This document shows positions 19,763 to 33,449 of a DNA stretch of 64,000 nucleotides, piece after piece. The position numbers and the translations under genes were made by a program. The stretch covers positions 1 through 64,000 of the forward strand of contig NZ_JAPFHA010000020.1 in NCBI RefSeq assembly GCF_026586805.1. Direction: 5' to 3'. Numbering within the stretch: the stretch's first letter is position 1; each line of letters starts with the position of its first letter. The stretch is from Niveibacterium sp. 24ML (GTDB lineage: Bacteria > Pseudomonadota > Gammaproteobacteria > Burkholderiales > Rhodocyclaceae). The notes below the pieces were generated by a model. It was not told the DNA's origin. It ran no database searches and saw only the letters and a program-made list of their open reading frames with translations.

Positions 19763-20143
19763 TTACTCGGCAGCCTTGGCCGCCGCACGCGTCGGCAGCT
19801 TTTCCTTGATACGTGCCGACTTGCCCGAACGATCGCGCAGGTAGTACAGCTTGGCGCGACGGACGTCGCCACGACGCTTGACTTCGATCGAAGCAACCAG
19901 CGGCGAGTAGGTCTGGAAAGTACGCTCGACACCCTCGCCAGAGGAAATCTTGCGGACAATGAAGTTCGAGTTCAGGCCGCGATTACGCTTGGCAATCACA
20001 ACACCTTCGTAAGCCTGCAGACGCTCGCGGTTGCCTTCCTTCACTTTCACCTGAACGACAACCGTGTCACCGGGCGCAAAGGCAGGGATGGTCTTGCCGA
20101 GGCGAGCAATCTCTTCTTGTTCCAACTGTTGAATCAGGTTCAT
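19763..20143 (-). CDS. rplS: 50S ribosomal protein L19
   Basis: Large-subunit protein at the 30S-50S interface. The family start [36 protein letters not shown] and the SPLVASIEV segment are clear. ATG 20143 is preceded by TAGGAGA, and upstream in-frame sequence is discarded. 126 aa. It is the last gene of the rpsP-rimM-trmD-rplS operon. Confidence 0.98.
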   Translation of the reverse strand: MNLIQQLEQEEIARLGKTIPAFAPGDTVVVQVKVKEGNRERLQAYEGVVIAKRNRGLNSNFIVRKISSGEGVERTFQTYSPLVASIEVKRRGDVRRAKLYYLRDRSGKSARIKEKLPTRAAAKAAE

Positions 20144-20246
20144 CGCGTATCTCCTAAGTTCGATCAATGGCCCGTGGCCTTGCACGCAGAGCAGGTCGCC
20201 ACCTGATACGTGCCTTTCTTGGTTAAGCGACGTATCCGCCGCCCGC

Positions 20247-21029
20247 TTATGGCGTTTCCGCCTTATCCCGCTGAAATTCCTCCAGCAGGATCTTTTCTTC
20301 CTTGCTCAAACGACGCGCCGCCAACAAATCGGGGCGCCGCGCGGCCGTCCGCCCCAGCGCCTGCTTCAAGCGCCAACGACGAATACGCGGGTGGTCACCC
20401 GAGAGCAGCACCTCCGGCACCTGCATGCCACGCCACACTTCCGGTCGCGTGTAATGCGGGCAGTCGAGCAGCCCATCAACAAACGAGTCCTCAACGGCAG
20501 ATGCCGAATCGTTCAAAGCGCCGGGCAAGTGCCGCACCAGTGCATCAATCAGCAACATGGCCGGCAACTCTCCGCCTGAAACAACGAAATCACCGACCGA
20601 CACTTCCATATCGACCTGGCTATCAATCAAGCGCTGATCTATGCCTTCATAGCGCCCGCACAACAACACCAGTGACGGCTCATCCACCAACTCACGCACC
20701 AGCTCGTGATTGAGCGTACGGCCTTGCGGGGAGAGATACACAACCTTTCCCGCCCGCCCGATCGCTTGCTCCTGAGCCTGCTTTGCTGCTGAGATCGCCG
20801 CTTCCAGCGGGTCACCCAGCATCAGCATTCCAGGCCCGCCACCGTAAGGCCGATCGTCAACCGTACGGTGATTATCGGATGCGAAGTCGCGCGGATTCCA
20901 GCAATCAAGCTGCCAAAGCCCGCGATCGATCGCCCGCCGCGTAATACCGCTCCCTGAAAGCGCCGAGAACATCTCGGGAAACAGGGTTACAACACCGTAG
21001 CGACGCAACGAGTCTGGCTCGCCGCTCAC
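20247..21029 (-). CDS. trmD: tRNA (guanine37-N1)-methyltransferase TrmD
   Basis: Makes m1G37 in tRNA to prevent frameshifting, using S-adenosylmethionine bound in a trefoil knot. The motifs [29 protein letters not shown] and [10 protein letters not shown] are present. I choose GTG 21029, which overlaps the rimM stop by 4 bp; an ATG at 21044 within rimM is also in frame. 260 aa. Part of the conserved ribosome operon. Confidence 0.96.
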   Translation of the reverse strand: MSGEPDSLRRYGVVTLFPEMFSALSGSGITRRAIDRGLWQLDCWNPRDFASDNHRTVDDRPYGGGPGMLMLGDPLEAAISAAKQAQEQAIGRAGKVVYLSPQGRTLNHELVRELVDEPSLVLLCGRYEGIDQRLIDSQVDMEVSVGDFVVSGGELPAMLLIDALVRHLPGALNDSASAVEDSFVDGLLDCPHYTRPEVWRGMQVPEVLLSGDHPRIRRWRLKQALGRTAARRPDLLAARRLSKEEKILLEEFQRDKAETP

Positions 21030-21532
21030 CAATCGGCGTCCCACTCGACGCGAATCCGCTTTGCGGCAAGATCGACGTCGAGCACATAAACACCCACGAA
21101 CGGAATCAAACGCTCTTGATCGCCGTCCTGTACCTGCAACACATCGTGCGCACCGGTACTCAAAAGTCCGCTGACGACTCCTAGCTGGACGCCAGCGGTG
21201 TTTTCAACCGCCATGCCCACCAAGTCACCCCAGTAGTACTCGTCAAGTCCGGTAGCGGGCAGCGCCTCGCGAGGCGCCGCTACATACAAACCAACGATCG
21301 CTTCCGCGGCGGTTCGATCAGCGACACCTACGAAGGCAGCGATGATGCCTTTACCATGCGCCTTGCAACCACGGAGTTTGTATGCCTGCCACGCCGACTC
21401 TGGCGCTTCTGGGTCAGCACACAGCCACCACTGGGGCATGCTGCGCCAGGAAATCGGATCATCGCCAAAAGCGTTGATTCTGACCCAGCCCTGGATACTG
21501 AAAGGGTCGGCAATACGGCCGAGGACGATCAT
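21026..21532 (-). CDS. rimM: Ribosome maturation factor RimM
   Basis: Assists 30S head assembly by binding S19. The N-terminal RimM barrel begins [16 protein letters not shown], and the PRC-barrel domain follows with [10 protein letters not shown]. 168 aa. It lies 23 bp after rpsP and overlaps trmD by 4 bp. Confidence 0.95.
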   Translation of the reverse strand: MIVLGRIADPFSIQGWVRINAFGDDPISWRSMPQWWLCADPEAPESAWQAYKLRGCKAHGKGIIAAFVGVADRTAAEAIVGLYVAAPREALPATGLDEYYWGDLVGMAVENTAGVQLGVVSGLLSTGAHDVLQVQDGDQERLIPFVGVYVLDVDLAAKRIRVEWDADW

Positions 21533-21555
21533 CGGCCCACCCTTCTGCAGATCAA

Positions 21556-21804
21556 TCAGGCCGCAACCTTGGCGCCCTTGACCAGACGGGCAACGGTCGG
21601 CGACAGCTGCGCGCCGTTGGTTTGCCAGTAAGCCAGACGCTCGGCATTGATGACCAAGCCCTTTTCGGACTCATTTGCCATCGGGTTGTAGAAACCAACG
21701 CGCTCGATGAAGCGGCCATCACGGCGGCTACGCGAGTCGGTTGCAACGATATTGAAGAACGGACGCTTCTTGGCGCCGCCCCGGGCAAGACGAATCACAA
21801 CCAT
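21556..21804 (-). CDS. rpsP: 30S ribosomal protein S16
   Basis: Small-subunit assembly protein, 82 aa. It starts [15 protein letters not shown] and contains the conserved [12 protein letters not shown] segment. ATG 21804 follows AGGAT at a normal distance; upstream in-frame residues are not family-like. First gene of the operon. Confidence 0.98.
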   Translation of the reverse strand: MVVIRLARGGAKKRPFFNIVATDSRSRRDGRFIERVGFYNPMANESEKGLVINAERLAYWQTNGAQLSPTVARLVKGAKVAA

Positions 21805-21841
21805 GTCGAAATCCTGTATGCGGTGTGCAGAAAAGCTCGCC

Positions 21842-21870
21842 AAAATACCAGATCCAGCTTGAACTAGCAA
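21842..21870 (-). promoter_or_regulatory. Promoter of the rpsP operon
   Basis: On the minus strand: TTGCTA (21870-21865), a 17-bp spacer and TATTTT (21847-21842) with an upstream TGG giving an extended -10. It lies about 40 bp before the rpsP start. Confidence 0.6.
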
Positions 21871-21987
21871 GGACAGGCCAAGCAGTCTGGGGCCACAGAC
21901 AAGGCACTAACCTCCGGAGACGCAATCGGTCGACGAAAATTATGGTTTCGCTAATAGAATATGGAGACTTAACGCCTCCGCCCATCA

Positions 21988-23456
21988 ATGACCTCGACGA
22001 CGACCGAATCAGGCAGCACAACAGCGATCCTCGATTGGCTCGCGACGCAGCCGTCTTCGGATCTGGCTGAGGAGGCGATCCAGTTCAGGCGCCAGCTCGA
22101 TCTATTGGCCACGCCAGGCATTGCGCCGACGCAGTTTCATCGTTGCATCGAGCTTTTTTACGGCCGCGCGCTGCGTGCTGGCTCGGAAGTCAAACCCCGC
22201 CTCACCGAATCAGGTTTGCCGCTTGACCGCAAACTGCACACCACCACCCGGCAAATCGTCGAGGCGATGTGCACGGTGGCGGGTGGATTCCTTCAAGTGG
22301 TGGGCCATGTGCGAAGCGGCGCGATCCGGTCGCAGAGTCGACTGATCGAAACGCTCGCGTCGCGTGGCTTACGCATGCTGAGCGAAGCTTGGGAAATCGC
22401 AGGGCTATCCGGCGGCATGCATGTGGCCGAACTATGGCCGCTTTCGGTATCGCTGATATCCGCTGCGGGCGATGAGCAGACGCCGGCAGAAGCGAGCGGC
22501 GAGAGTGCGCAGTTCGCCTTCAAGCGCCTGGTTGCCCTCGGCACGCTACAGCTTGAGCGTTTTTCGCAATCCGAGATCGGCTGGATCTGTGACTACCTGA
22601 ACCGCATCGCAACTCTGCTGGCGCTCGAACTCAAATCACCCAGCGCGCCGGACAACGGTTGGTACTGGATTGCCGCGGTGGGGGAAGATGGCCCCCAGTC
22701 TGTAACGCGCAGGCCGCCACCGACTGGCCAGCAACTGGTCTTCGCCTCACCCGCCGCCCTTGCGAAGCGCGTGACAGAGCATCTGGCTCGACTCGAAGCC
22801 GGACAACAACCATTCGAACTGAACTTGCCGCGCATCGCAGTCGGCGTGCAACCGCTGTCACTGCTGCAACGACTGCGCGATGAGTGGACGATTCCAATCA
22901 AGCGCGAGCAGCCAAGGCGCAAGACTCAGTACTCGGTACAGGTCTGCTGTGGCATTCCGGGCATCTGGGAGATCATGCGGGGCAACAAGCCGCTTGATGG
23001 ATCGATCCAGGAGTGGCAAGTGATCAACGAAAGCCCGGGCGGATTCTCAATCCTTCATGTCGCCGGGGTTGCCGCCGGGCTCTCTGCTGGCACGGCGATC
23101 GCCTTGCGCCGCGACGACGAGCAGCCCTGGAGCATCTGCGTCGTACGCTGGATTCGCAGCGAAAACCCGTCGCAGATCGAACTCGGGCTGCAGATTGTTT
23201 CGACGGGCTCAACGCCCGTGACCGTCGGCTTCCGCGGCGCACGTGAGCGCCCCAGCAAGATGGTGAAGGCGCTTGTGCTGCCTGCGATGCCGGCACTGCG
23301 CCACCATCCCGCCATACTGGCCCCGACCGGCACTTACACTTCGCGGCGCTTTTCTTTGGTGTCTGATCTGGATCGCATCTACATTGCGCAAGGGCGACTG
23401 CTGAGCCTTGACATGCAGACGGCGAACATCGAGTTGTTTCAGTTCGAAATCGATCC

Positions 23457-23469
<13 letters not shown>
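21988..23469 (+). CDS. Uncharacterised protein with a PilZ-like C-terminal domain
   Basis: A 493-residue cytoplasmic protein that I cannot assign to a named family. The N-terminal ~300 residues are helical and Leu/Ala-rich. From about residue 305 the sequence looks like a PilZ domain: a basic QPRRKTQ stretch, then NESPGG (matching the N/DxSxxG motif), then a VVRWIRSE strand and IELGLQIV. If so it could bind cyclic di-GMP, but the RxxxR element is not perfect. No signal peptide or membrane helix is seen. The start at ATG 21988 lacks a good ribosome binding site. Convergent with the YihY gene, overlapping by 13 bp. Confidence 0.75.
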
Positions 23470-25668
<2,199 letters not shown>

Positions 25669-25669
25669 G

Positions 25670-25689
25670 CGGGCGCCCAAGGGCGCCCG
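25670..25689 (+). terminator. Hairpin after the wrbA unit
   Basis: A perfect nine-base stem (CGGGCGCCC, 25670-25678, with GGGCGCCCG, 25681-25689). Located between convergent genes; no T-run on the plus strand beyond TCTCG, so it is probably a shared weak terminator with leuA. Confidence 0.6.
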
Positions 25690-25700
25690 TCTCGAGCAAA

Positions 25701-27245
25701 CTAGACAGTCTCAGCCTGAGGATTGATCTTCTCGGCGCCGGCCTGGAGCTTGTTCAGCGCATTCAGGTAGGCCTTGGCCGAGGCAACGATGATGTCGGTA
25801 TCCGCGCCCTGACCGTTCACAACCCGCCCGCCGCGTGAGAGCCGAACGGTCACCTCGCCCTGTGCATCGGTTCCAGTTGTGATCGCATTGACCGAGTAGA
25901 GCTGCAGTTCGGCGCCACTCTTCGAGACCGACTCGATCGCGCGGAAAGCCGCGTCGACCGGCCCGCTCCCCTCGGAATCAGCTTTGACCTCGCTGCCGCC
26001 CACCGACAGCGTCAGCGCCGCCGTCGGCGTTTCGCCGGTTTCAGAATGGAAGCGCGCCGAGATCAATTTGTAATGCTCGTGCTCAGCCTCCACTGACTCG
26101 TCCGACATCAAGGCCTGCAAGTCCTCGTCGAAGATCTCGCTCTTCTTGTCGGCCAGATCCTTGAAGCGCGCGAAGGCATGGTTGAGTTGCTCTTCCGAGT
26201 CGACCACGATGCCGAGCTCTTCGAGCCGCTTGCGGAAGGCGTTGCGTCCAGACAGCTTGCCGAGCGTCAGGCGGTTGGTCGTCCAGCCCACATCTTCAGG
26301 ACGCATGATCTCGTAGGTTTCGCGGTGCTTGAGCACGCCATCCTGGTGGATACCGGACTCATGCGAAAACGCGTTCGCGCCGACGATCGCCTTGTTCGGC
26401 TGCACCGGATAACCGGTGATGGTCGAGACAAGTTTTGAACTTGCAACAATCTGGCTGGCATCAATGCCGGTCTCGACGCTGAAGACGTCCGGGCGCGTGC
26501 GGACCGCCATGACCACCTCTTCGAGCGACGCATTGCCGGCGCGCTCGCCCAGACCATTGATCGTGCACTCGACTTGGCGCGCGCCTGCCTGCACGGCCGC
26601 CAAAGAGTTGGCAACGGCCATCCCGAGGTCATTGTGGCAATGCGTAGACCAGATCACCTTGTCGGAGTTTGGCACCCGTTCGATCAAGGTGCGGAAGCGT
26701 TCGCCCCACAGCGCCGGCACCGCATAACCAACCGTGTCGGGAACGTTGATCGTTTTGGCGCCAGCCTGGATCACTGCATCGAAGATGCGAACCAGAAAAT
26801 CCATCTCCGAGCGGACTGCATCTTCAGCCGAGAATTCGACATCATCAGTGAATTGCAGCGCAAGCTTGACCGCTGCCACTGCCGCCTCCACCACTTGATC
26901 GGGCTGCATGCGCAGCTTTTTCTCCATGTGGATCGGGCTGGTCGCGATAAAAGTGTGAATCCGCCCCCGCGCTGCGGGCCGGATCGCCTCGCCTGCAGCA
27001 CGTACGTCACGTTCGTTGGCGCGCGCGAGGGAACAGACGGTCGAATCCTTGATTGACTCGGCGATCGCACGAATGGCATCCGCGTCACCCGGGCTAGCGG
27101 CCGCGAAACCCGCCTCAATCACATCAACCTTCAAGCGTTCAAGTTGTCGGGCGATGCGCAGCTTTTCGTCTTTGGTCATCGAGGCGCCCGGGCTTTGCTC
27201 CCCGTCACGCAAGGTGGTGTCGAAAATAACCAGACGATCTTTCAT
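25701..27245 (-). CDS. leuA: 2-isopropylmalate synthase
   Basis: First committed step of leucine synthesis: condenses acetyl-CoA with 2-oxoisovalerate. The catalytic TIM barrel has [12 protein letters not shown] near the N-terminus and the metal-binding [12 protein letters not shown]. The C-terminal LeuA allosteric domain (about residues 370-500) is present, so leucine feedback inhibition is expected. 514 aa. It is the last gene of the minus-strand ilvB-ilvN-ilvC-pssA-leuA cluster. Confidence 0.97.
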   Translation of the reverse strand: MKDRLVIFDTTLRDGEQSPGASMTKDEKLRIARQLERLKVDVIEAGFAAASPGDADAIRAIAESIKDSTVCSLARANERDVRAAGEAIRPAARGRIHTFIATSPIHMEKKLRMQPDQVVEAAVAAVKLALQFTDDVEFSAEDAVRSEMDFLVRIFDAVIQAGAKTINVPDTVGYAVPALWGERFRTLIERVPNSDKVIWSTHCHNDLGMAVANSLAAVQAGARQVECTINGLGERAGNASLEEVVMAVRTRPDVFSVETGIDASQIVASSKLVSTITGYPVQPNKAIVGANAFSHESGIHQDGVLKHRETYEIMRPEDVGWTTNRLTLGKLSGRNAFRKRLEELGIVVDSEEQLNHAFARFKDLADKKSEIFDEDLQALMSDESVEAEHEHYKLISARFHSETGETPTAALTLSVGGSEVKADSEGSGPVDAAFRAIESVSKSGAELQLYSVNAITTGTDAQGEVTVRLSRGGRVVNGQGADTDIIVASAKAYLNALNKLQAGAEKINPQAETV

Positions 27246-27352
27246 GACTGCTCTCCAAATCGAAACATTGCATTCACCGGCGCCGCGTTCGCGGCACGCC
27301 CGTGCTTTTCAGATAGATGGCCACGCGACTCATCAAGCCCCGCCGAAGATGC

Positions 27353-28105
27353 TCAGGCCCTGCGCCGGATTGCCCGCCATGCCCACATCAAATAGCCCGA
27401 CAGGGCGTAGGTGACGAACAGGCCAAAAAGCACGCCCGCCGGGTAGCTGGAAATCAACAGAAGGCCACCCACCATCGCAAGGATCACCACGAATGGAACC
27501 GAGCGGCGCAGATTGATTTCCTTGCCGCTCCAGAATTTGACGCTGCTAACCATGGTCAGGCCCGCGAAGATGGTGACAACACAGGCCACCCAGCGGATCT
27601 GGCTCGGGTCGATCGACAGATCGATCAGTATCCAGACAAACCCCGCCACCAAGGCCGCAGCGGCCGGCGAAGGCATGCCCTGGAAGTATCGCTTGTCAAC
27701 AATCTCGATATTGGTATTGAAGCGCGCAAGCCGAAGCGCGGCGCCGGCGCAATAGATGAACGCGGCAACCCAGCCCATCTTGCCCAGATCCTTGAGCGCC
27801 CATTCGTACATGACCAGCGATGGCGCAACCCCGAAGGAAACCATGTCGGACAGCGAGTCGTACTCGGCGCCAAATTCGCTCTGCGTATGGGTCAGGCGCG
27901 CGACGCGACCGTCCAGCCCGTCAAGGACCATGGCAACGAAAATCGCGACCGCGGCATTCTCGAAGCGCAGATTCATTGCCTGCACAATGGCGTAGAAGCC
28001 GGCGAAAAGAGCGCCGGTCGTGAAGAGATTGGGCAGGATATAGATCCCGCGGCGTCGGATCGAACTGGCGCGCGGGCCAAGCTTGCTGGTCTGGAGATCT
28101 GGCAT
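27353..28105 (-). CDS. pssA: CDP-diacylglycerol--serine O-phosphatidyltransferase
   Basis: Makes phosphatidylserine for phosphatidylethanolamine synthesis; integral membrane enzyme of the CDP-alcohol phosphotransferase family. The signature DGxxARxxxxxxxxGxxxDxxxD is complete (DGRVAR ... GAEYDSLSD). About seven hydrophobic helices. I start at ATG 28105, preceded by AAGGTAG, rather than the more upstream ATG at 28132. 250 aa. Lies between ilvC and leuA, as in other beta-proteobacteria. Confidence 0.94.
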   Translation of the reverse strand: MPDLQTSKLGPRASSIRRRGIYILPNLFTTGALFAGFYAIVQAMNLRFENAAVAIFVAMVLDGLDGRVARLTHTQSEFGAEYDSLSDMVSFGVAPSLVMYEWALKDLGKMGWVAAFIYCAGAALRLARFNTNIEIVDKRYFQGMPSPAAAALVAGFVWILIDLSIDPSQIRWVACVVTIFAGLTMVSSVKFWSGKEINLRRSVPFVVILAMVGGLLLISSYPAGVLFGLFVTYALSGYLMWAWRAIRRRA

Positions 28106-28316
28106 GCGAACTACCTTGTTGAATCGCCTCACTCAGGCGTGCGCCCGAAGCGGCTTTGCCATGACTGAGAACTACCCGTCGCAGGCGGGCGGGCGCTGCC
28201 GCCGAGCTGCGCCAAGCGCTGCAGATCCTCGCGCATGCTTAGCCGATCAATGGTAGCAGAAGCCCCTCGCCGCGACACCGCGGGGTCCAGCACAAAGACG
28301 AACAGGTACTCGACGC

Positions 28317-28344
28317 GAAAACGGCCACTCCGGGTGGCCGTTTT
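28317..28344. terminator. Terminator after ilvC
   Basis: GAAAACGGCCAC (28317-28328) pairs perfectly with a mirrored arm ending TGGCCGTTTTC (28334-28344). Symmetrical A/T ends make it work on either strand; it closes the ilvBNC unit and separates it from pssA. Confidence 0.8.
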
Positions 28345-28386
28345 CGCGGGACGCGCGCGGTAAGCCGCGACGCGACGACATGCCGA

Positions 28387-29930
<1,544 letters not shown>

Positions 29931-30071
29931 TGTGCTTGCCTGCCAGTGAGCACACTACCGAACGGACACACAAGGCCCACGGGTGACCTTGCGCCGCCCG
30001 CCGGACCGGTAAGTCCTTCGGGCGGATGCCACCGCGGTTGGGCGGCACCCCGTTCGCGCAGCGCGCGAGTG

Positions 30072-31781
30072 TTACAGATCCTCGGACGACAGGATCATGT
30101 CGGTTAGACCCTTGCCGCCCTGAACCATGGGGAACACGTTCTCGGTCGGATCAACCTGGAAGTCCAGGAAGACCAGATCGTTCTTGCGACTGAATGCCTC
30201 GCGAATAGCGCCTTCCACATCGCCCGGCTTCTCAACCCGCAGACCAACATGCCCGTAGGCCTCGGCCAGCTTGGCGAAATCCGGCAGCGAGTCCATGTAG
30301 GACTCAGAGTAGCGATTGCCGTGGAAGAACTGCTGCCACTGACGCACCATGCCCAGATATCGGTTGTTCAGGCTCAGGATCTTGATCGGCAAGCGATATT
30401 GCTTGCAGGTCGACAACTCCTGAATACACATCTGGATCGAACCTTCGCCGGTGATCACGGCAACCGGAGAACCAGGATGTGCCAACTGAACGCCCATTGC
30501 TGCAGGCAAGCCAAAACCCATCGTGCCCAGACCGCCAGAGTTGATCCAGCGACGCGGCTTGTCGAACTTGTAGTACTGCGCAGCCCACATCTGGTGCTGG
30601 CCAACGTCAGAAGCCACAAAGGCATCGCCCTTGGTGACCTTCCACAGGGTCTCGACAACGAACTGGGGCTTGAGCACCTCGGTACTGTTCTTGTACTTGA
30701 GGCTTTCGCGACTGCGCCATTCCTCGATCTGCTTCCACCACGGCTCAATCTGGCTCGGTGCCGGGCGTTCGCTCATCGATTCGAGCATCTTGATCATGTC
30801 ATCGAGCACATCCGAGAGATTGCCGACGATGGGCACATCCACCTTGACGCGCTTGGAGATCGACGAAGGATCAATGTCGATATGGATGATCTTGCGCGGC
30901 TCGGACTGGAAGTGCGCCGGGTTCCCGATCACTCGATCATCAAAGCGGGCGCCTATAGCCAGCAGGACATCGCAATAATGCATGCCCATGTTCGCTTCGA
31001 TGGTCCCGTGCATGCCAAGCATGCCAAGGTTCTGACGATCGGTTGCCGGATGCCCGCCAAGCCCCATCAGGGTGTTGGTGATCGGAAAACCCAGCATCCG
31101 GGTCAGCTTGGTCAGCTTTTCGGACGCATCGGCAAGGACGACGCCACCACCGGCGTAAATCATCGGCCTACGGGCCTCGAGCAACAGCCCCAAGGCCTTG
31201 CGGATCTGCCCCTGATGCCCCTTGACGATCGGGTTGTACGAACGCAGCGCAACCGTCTTCGGGTATTCGTACTCACACTTGTGAGCCGAAACATCCTTCG
31301 GGATATCGACCAGCACCGGGCCGGGACGCCCGGTTTTCGCAATGAAGAATGCCTTCTTGATGGTCGAAGCGATATCCCGAACATCCTTGACCAGGAAGTT
31401 GTGCTTCACGCAGGGACGCGTGATCCCTACGGTATCAACCTCCTGAAACGCATCCTGACCGATGGCTGCAGTGGGCACCTGGCCACTGATGATCACCATC
31501 GGAATCGAATCACAATACGCGGTCGCGATACCGGTTACGGCGTTGGTAACGCCAGGACCCGATGTTACGAGCGCAACGCCCACCTTGTCGGTAGAGCGCG
31601 CATAGCCGTCCGCAGCATGTACGGCGGCCTGCTCATGGCGAACCAGCACGTGACGAACGATGTCCTGTTTGGACAGCTCGTCATAGAGGAAAAGCACAGC
31701 GCCGCCGGGATAGCCGAATACATATTCGACCTTTTCCTCTTGCAGACACCTGATTACAATCTCCGCACCAGTCAAAACCAT
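30072..31781 (-). CDS. ilvB: Acetolactate synthase large (catalytic) subunit
   Basis: ThDP-, FAD- and Mg-dependent catalytic subunit making acetolactate and acetohydroxybutyrate. The catalytic Glu region VRHEQAAVHAADGYAR, the FAD domain and the ThDP motif GEGSIQM ... NN are present. I start at ATG 31781 (MVLTGAEIV); the frame stays open further upstream through a Leu-rich stretch with an ATG at 31838-31832, which is not family-like. 569 aa. First gene of the ilvBNC cluster. Confidence 0.96.
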   Translation of the reverse strand: MVLTGAEIVIRCLQEEKVEYVFGYPGGAVLFLYDELSKQDIVRHVLVRHEQAAVHAADGYARSTDKVGVALVTSGPGVTNAVTGIATAYCDSIPMVIISGQVPTAAIGQDAFQEVDTVGITRPCVKHNFLVKDVRDIASTIKKAFFIAKTGRPGPVLVDIPKDVSAHKCEYEYPKTVALRSYNPIVKGHQGQIRKALGLLLEARRPMIYAGGGVVLADASEKLTKLTRMLGFPITNTLMGLGGHPATDRQNLGMLGMHGTIEANMGMHYCDVLLAIGARFDDRVIGNPAHFQSEPRKIIHIDIDPSSISKRVKVDVPIVGNLSDVLDDMIKMLESMSERPAPSQIEPWWKQIEEWRSRESLKYKNSTEVLKPQFVVETLWKVTKGDAFVASDVGQHQMWAAQYYKFDKPRRWINSGGLGTMGFGLPAAMGVQLAHPGSPVAVITGEGSIQMCIQELSTCKQYRLPIKILSLNNRYLGMVRQWQQFFHGNRYSESYMDSLPDFAKLAEAYGHVGLRVEKPGDVEGAIREAFSRKNDLVFLDFQVDPTENVFPMVQGGKGLTDMILSSEDL

Positions 31782-31805
31782 TGCAGCACCCAAAAAAGAC
31801 ACGAG

Positions 31806-31823
31806 CCCCTCCGGAAGGAGGGG
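31806..31823 (-). promoter_or_regulatory. Leader hairpin upstream of ilvB
   Basis: A perfect seven-base stem (CCCCTCC, 31806-31812, with GGAGGGG, 31817-31823) lies in the ilvB leader. On the minus strand a run of six T follows 7-8 nt after it. It might be an attenuator or simply cover a ribosome binding site; the T-run is too distant for a classical terminator. Confidence 0.4.
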
Positions 31824-31913
31824 GAGGTACATTGTCAACGGTCTGCAATGGATTGGTCAAGGCATCCTCGCTGCGGCACACAATAAGGCAGCGACGGCCA
31901 CAAGAGGTTTCTC

Positions 31914-32480
31914 CTGGCTTCACGGATAGAACTTTCAGACTTTCTCGCGAGCGTTGAGCGGCGCGCCTTCAAACAGGCGTTTTTTGCATTGCGGGATGAA
32001 GACACGGCGCTTGACGTGGTGCAAGACGCCATGATGAAGCTCGCCGAGCGCTACGGCGACCGCCCCCTGGAGGAACTTGGGCCGGTCTTTCAGCGCATCC
32101 TGCAAAACGGGATCAACGATTACTTTCGCCGCAGCAAGGTCCGCAACCTCTGGACGACGCTGCTTTCAGCCTTCTCACCCAACAACGACGACGAAGGCGG
32201 CGACCCGATCGAGGCCATCGGTGCGGAATCGGATTCAAGCTTTTTCGCCGCGCCACACAAGCAGGAAGAGCAAAGACAGACGCTTGGCGTCATCGAAGAG
32301 GAAATCGCCAAACTCCCGCCACGTCAACGGGAAGCGTTCCTCATGCGTTACTGGGAGGAAATGGATATCGCCGAGACGGCTGTAGCGATGGGGTGTTCCG
32401 AGGGCAGCGTGAAAACGCACTGCTCCCGAGCAACGCACACGCTGGCAGCCGCTTTGCGCGCCCGAGGGATTGAGCCATGA
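31914..32480 (+). CDS. RNA polymerase sigma factor (ECF-like), apparent CTG start
   Basis: Sigma-70 family factor of the small, ECF-like type with regions 2 and 4 only. Region 2 includes ALDVVQDAMMKLAERYGD and FQRILQNGINDYFRR; region 4 reads KLPPRQREAFLMRYWEEMDIAETA with a helix-turn-helix. The first accepted start codon in frame is TTG 31989, but it would cut off ELSDFLASVERRAFKQAFFA, which looks like conserved coding sequence. A CTG at 31914 preceded by AAGAGG with a 6-nt spacer gives 188 aa. The next gene overlaps by 4 bp. Confidence 0.85.
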   Translation: MASRIELSDFLASVERRAFKQAFFALRDEDTALDVVQDAMMKLAERYGDRPLEELGPVFQRILQNGINDYFRRSKVRNLWTTLLSAFSPNNDDEGGDPIEAIGAESDSSFFAAPHKQEEQRQTLGVIEEEIAKLPPRQREAFLMRYWEEMDIAETAVAMGCSEGSVKTHCSRATHTLAAALRARGIEP

Positions 32481-32857
32481 CTGAAGACACCCTGATTGCA
32501 CGACGTATTGCCACACAACTTGATCGCGGAACGGGCGAGCTTCGACCTGAAGTGCTCGAACGCCTGCGCACCGCCCGCCGCAGTGCGCTTGAGCACCACC
32601 GCATCGAAGCACGCGGACTGAGCCTTGCCGGTGTCGGCCGTACAGTCTCGGACATGTGGGCTCAGCACAGCCGACTCGCGTTCGCAATGATCACCGCAGT
32701 GGTGCTGCTCGCTGCAGCCGACACGCTCCGCGACAACGTGATCGGATCCGAGCTCGAAGAGATCGACAGTGCGCTCCTCTCCGACGACTTGCCGATTGAC
32801 GCCTATCTTGATCACGGATTCGACCGATGGCTGAAGCCGGACGATTCGGCCAGCTAA
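32477..32857 (+). CDS. DUF3619 family protein (putative sigma-associated membrane protein)
   Basis: 126-residue protein of the DUF3619 family, which accompanies this sigma factor in beta-proteobacteria. One membrane helix (about residues 70-85, LAFAMITAVVLLAA) separates an N-terminal cytoplasmic part from an acidic C-terminus ending near DGFDRWLK-like residues. Topology and coupling (4-bp overlap) suggest it may act as an anti-sigma factor, but this is inference from position only. Confidence 0.8.
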   Translation: MTEDTLIARRIATQLDRGTGELRPEVLERLRTARRSALEHHRIEARGLSLAGVGRTVSDMWAQHSRLAFAMITAVVLLAAADTLRDNVIGSELEEIDSALLSDDLPIDAYLDHGFDRWLKPDDSAS

Positions 32858-33405
32858 GGCGCTGGCTTTGCGTTCTGGCCTTGGTCATGGCGCCACTGGC
32901 AGGCGCGACCACAACAGCCCCGGGCTGGGGAGAGCTCACGCCTGAGCAACAGAGAATCCTTGCCCCCCTTGAGGCTGAGTGGCCAAAAATGGGGCCTGCA
33001 CGGCGCAACAAATGGATCGGAATCGCTGCGCGCTTCCCGGAGATGACCCAGAACGACCGCGACCGGATCACCCGCCGCATGGAAACCTGGTCACAACTAT
33101 CGCCAGAAGAGCGCAAGAAGGCACGCGATCAGTACAAGCGCCTTCAAAAACTACCGACTGAGCAGCGCCCAGCACTCAGGCAGCAGTGGGAGGCATACAA
33201 GAGCCTCTCCGATGACGAAAAGGACAAGCTTCGCAGCCAACCAAGCACGCGAACAAAGTCCGTGCGCGGTCAGATCCCGGTGGAGTGGCTCGTCCCGCCC
33301 TATTTGCGGCCCTATCGCACGGCCTTGCGGCCACCGCCGCCGCAACCAGAGCCTCCGCCACAGCCCAAACCCGTGCTACCCGAGGCACTCTACCCACGCT
33401 TCTGA
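32827..33405 (+). CDS. DUF3106 family exported protein
   Basis: 192-residue protein of the DUF3106 family. A signal peptide (about residues 12-28) is followed by a helical region of repeated 'LTPEQQ/LSPEER'-like segments, as in Spy-like/heavy-metal-resistance-type helical proteins, and then a Pro-rich tail. It begins inside the previous gene (31-bp overlap). Function unknown; its place in the sigma operon suggests an envelope-stress role, which is inference. Confidence 0.8.
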   Translation: MAEAGRFGQLRRWLCVLALVMAPLAGATTTAPGWGELTPEQQRILAPLEAEWPKMGPARRNKWIGIAARFPEMTQNDRDRITRRMETWSQLSPEERKKARDQYKRLQKLPTEQRPALRQQWEAYKSLSDDEKDKLRSQPSTRTKSVRGQIPVEWLVPPYLRPYRTALRPPPPQPEPPPQPKPVLPEALYPRF

Positions 33406-33449
33406 ACGACCGGCACGCGGACGACACGTCGCGAGCAACCAGGATCCCC

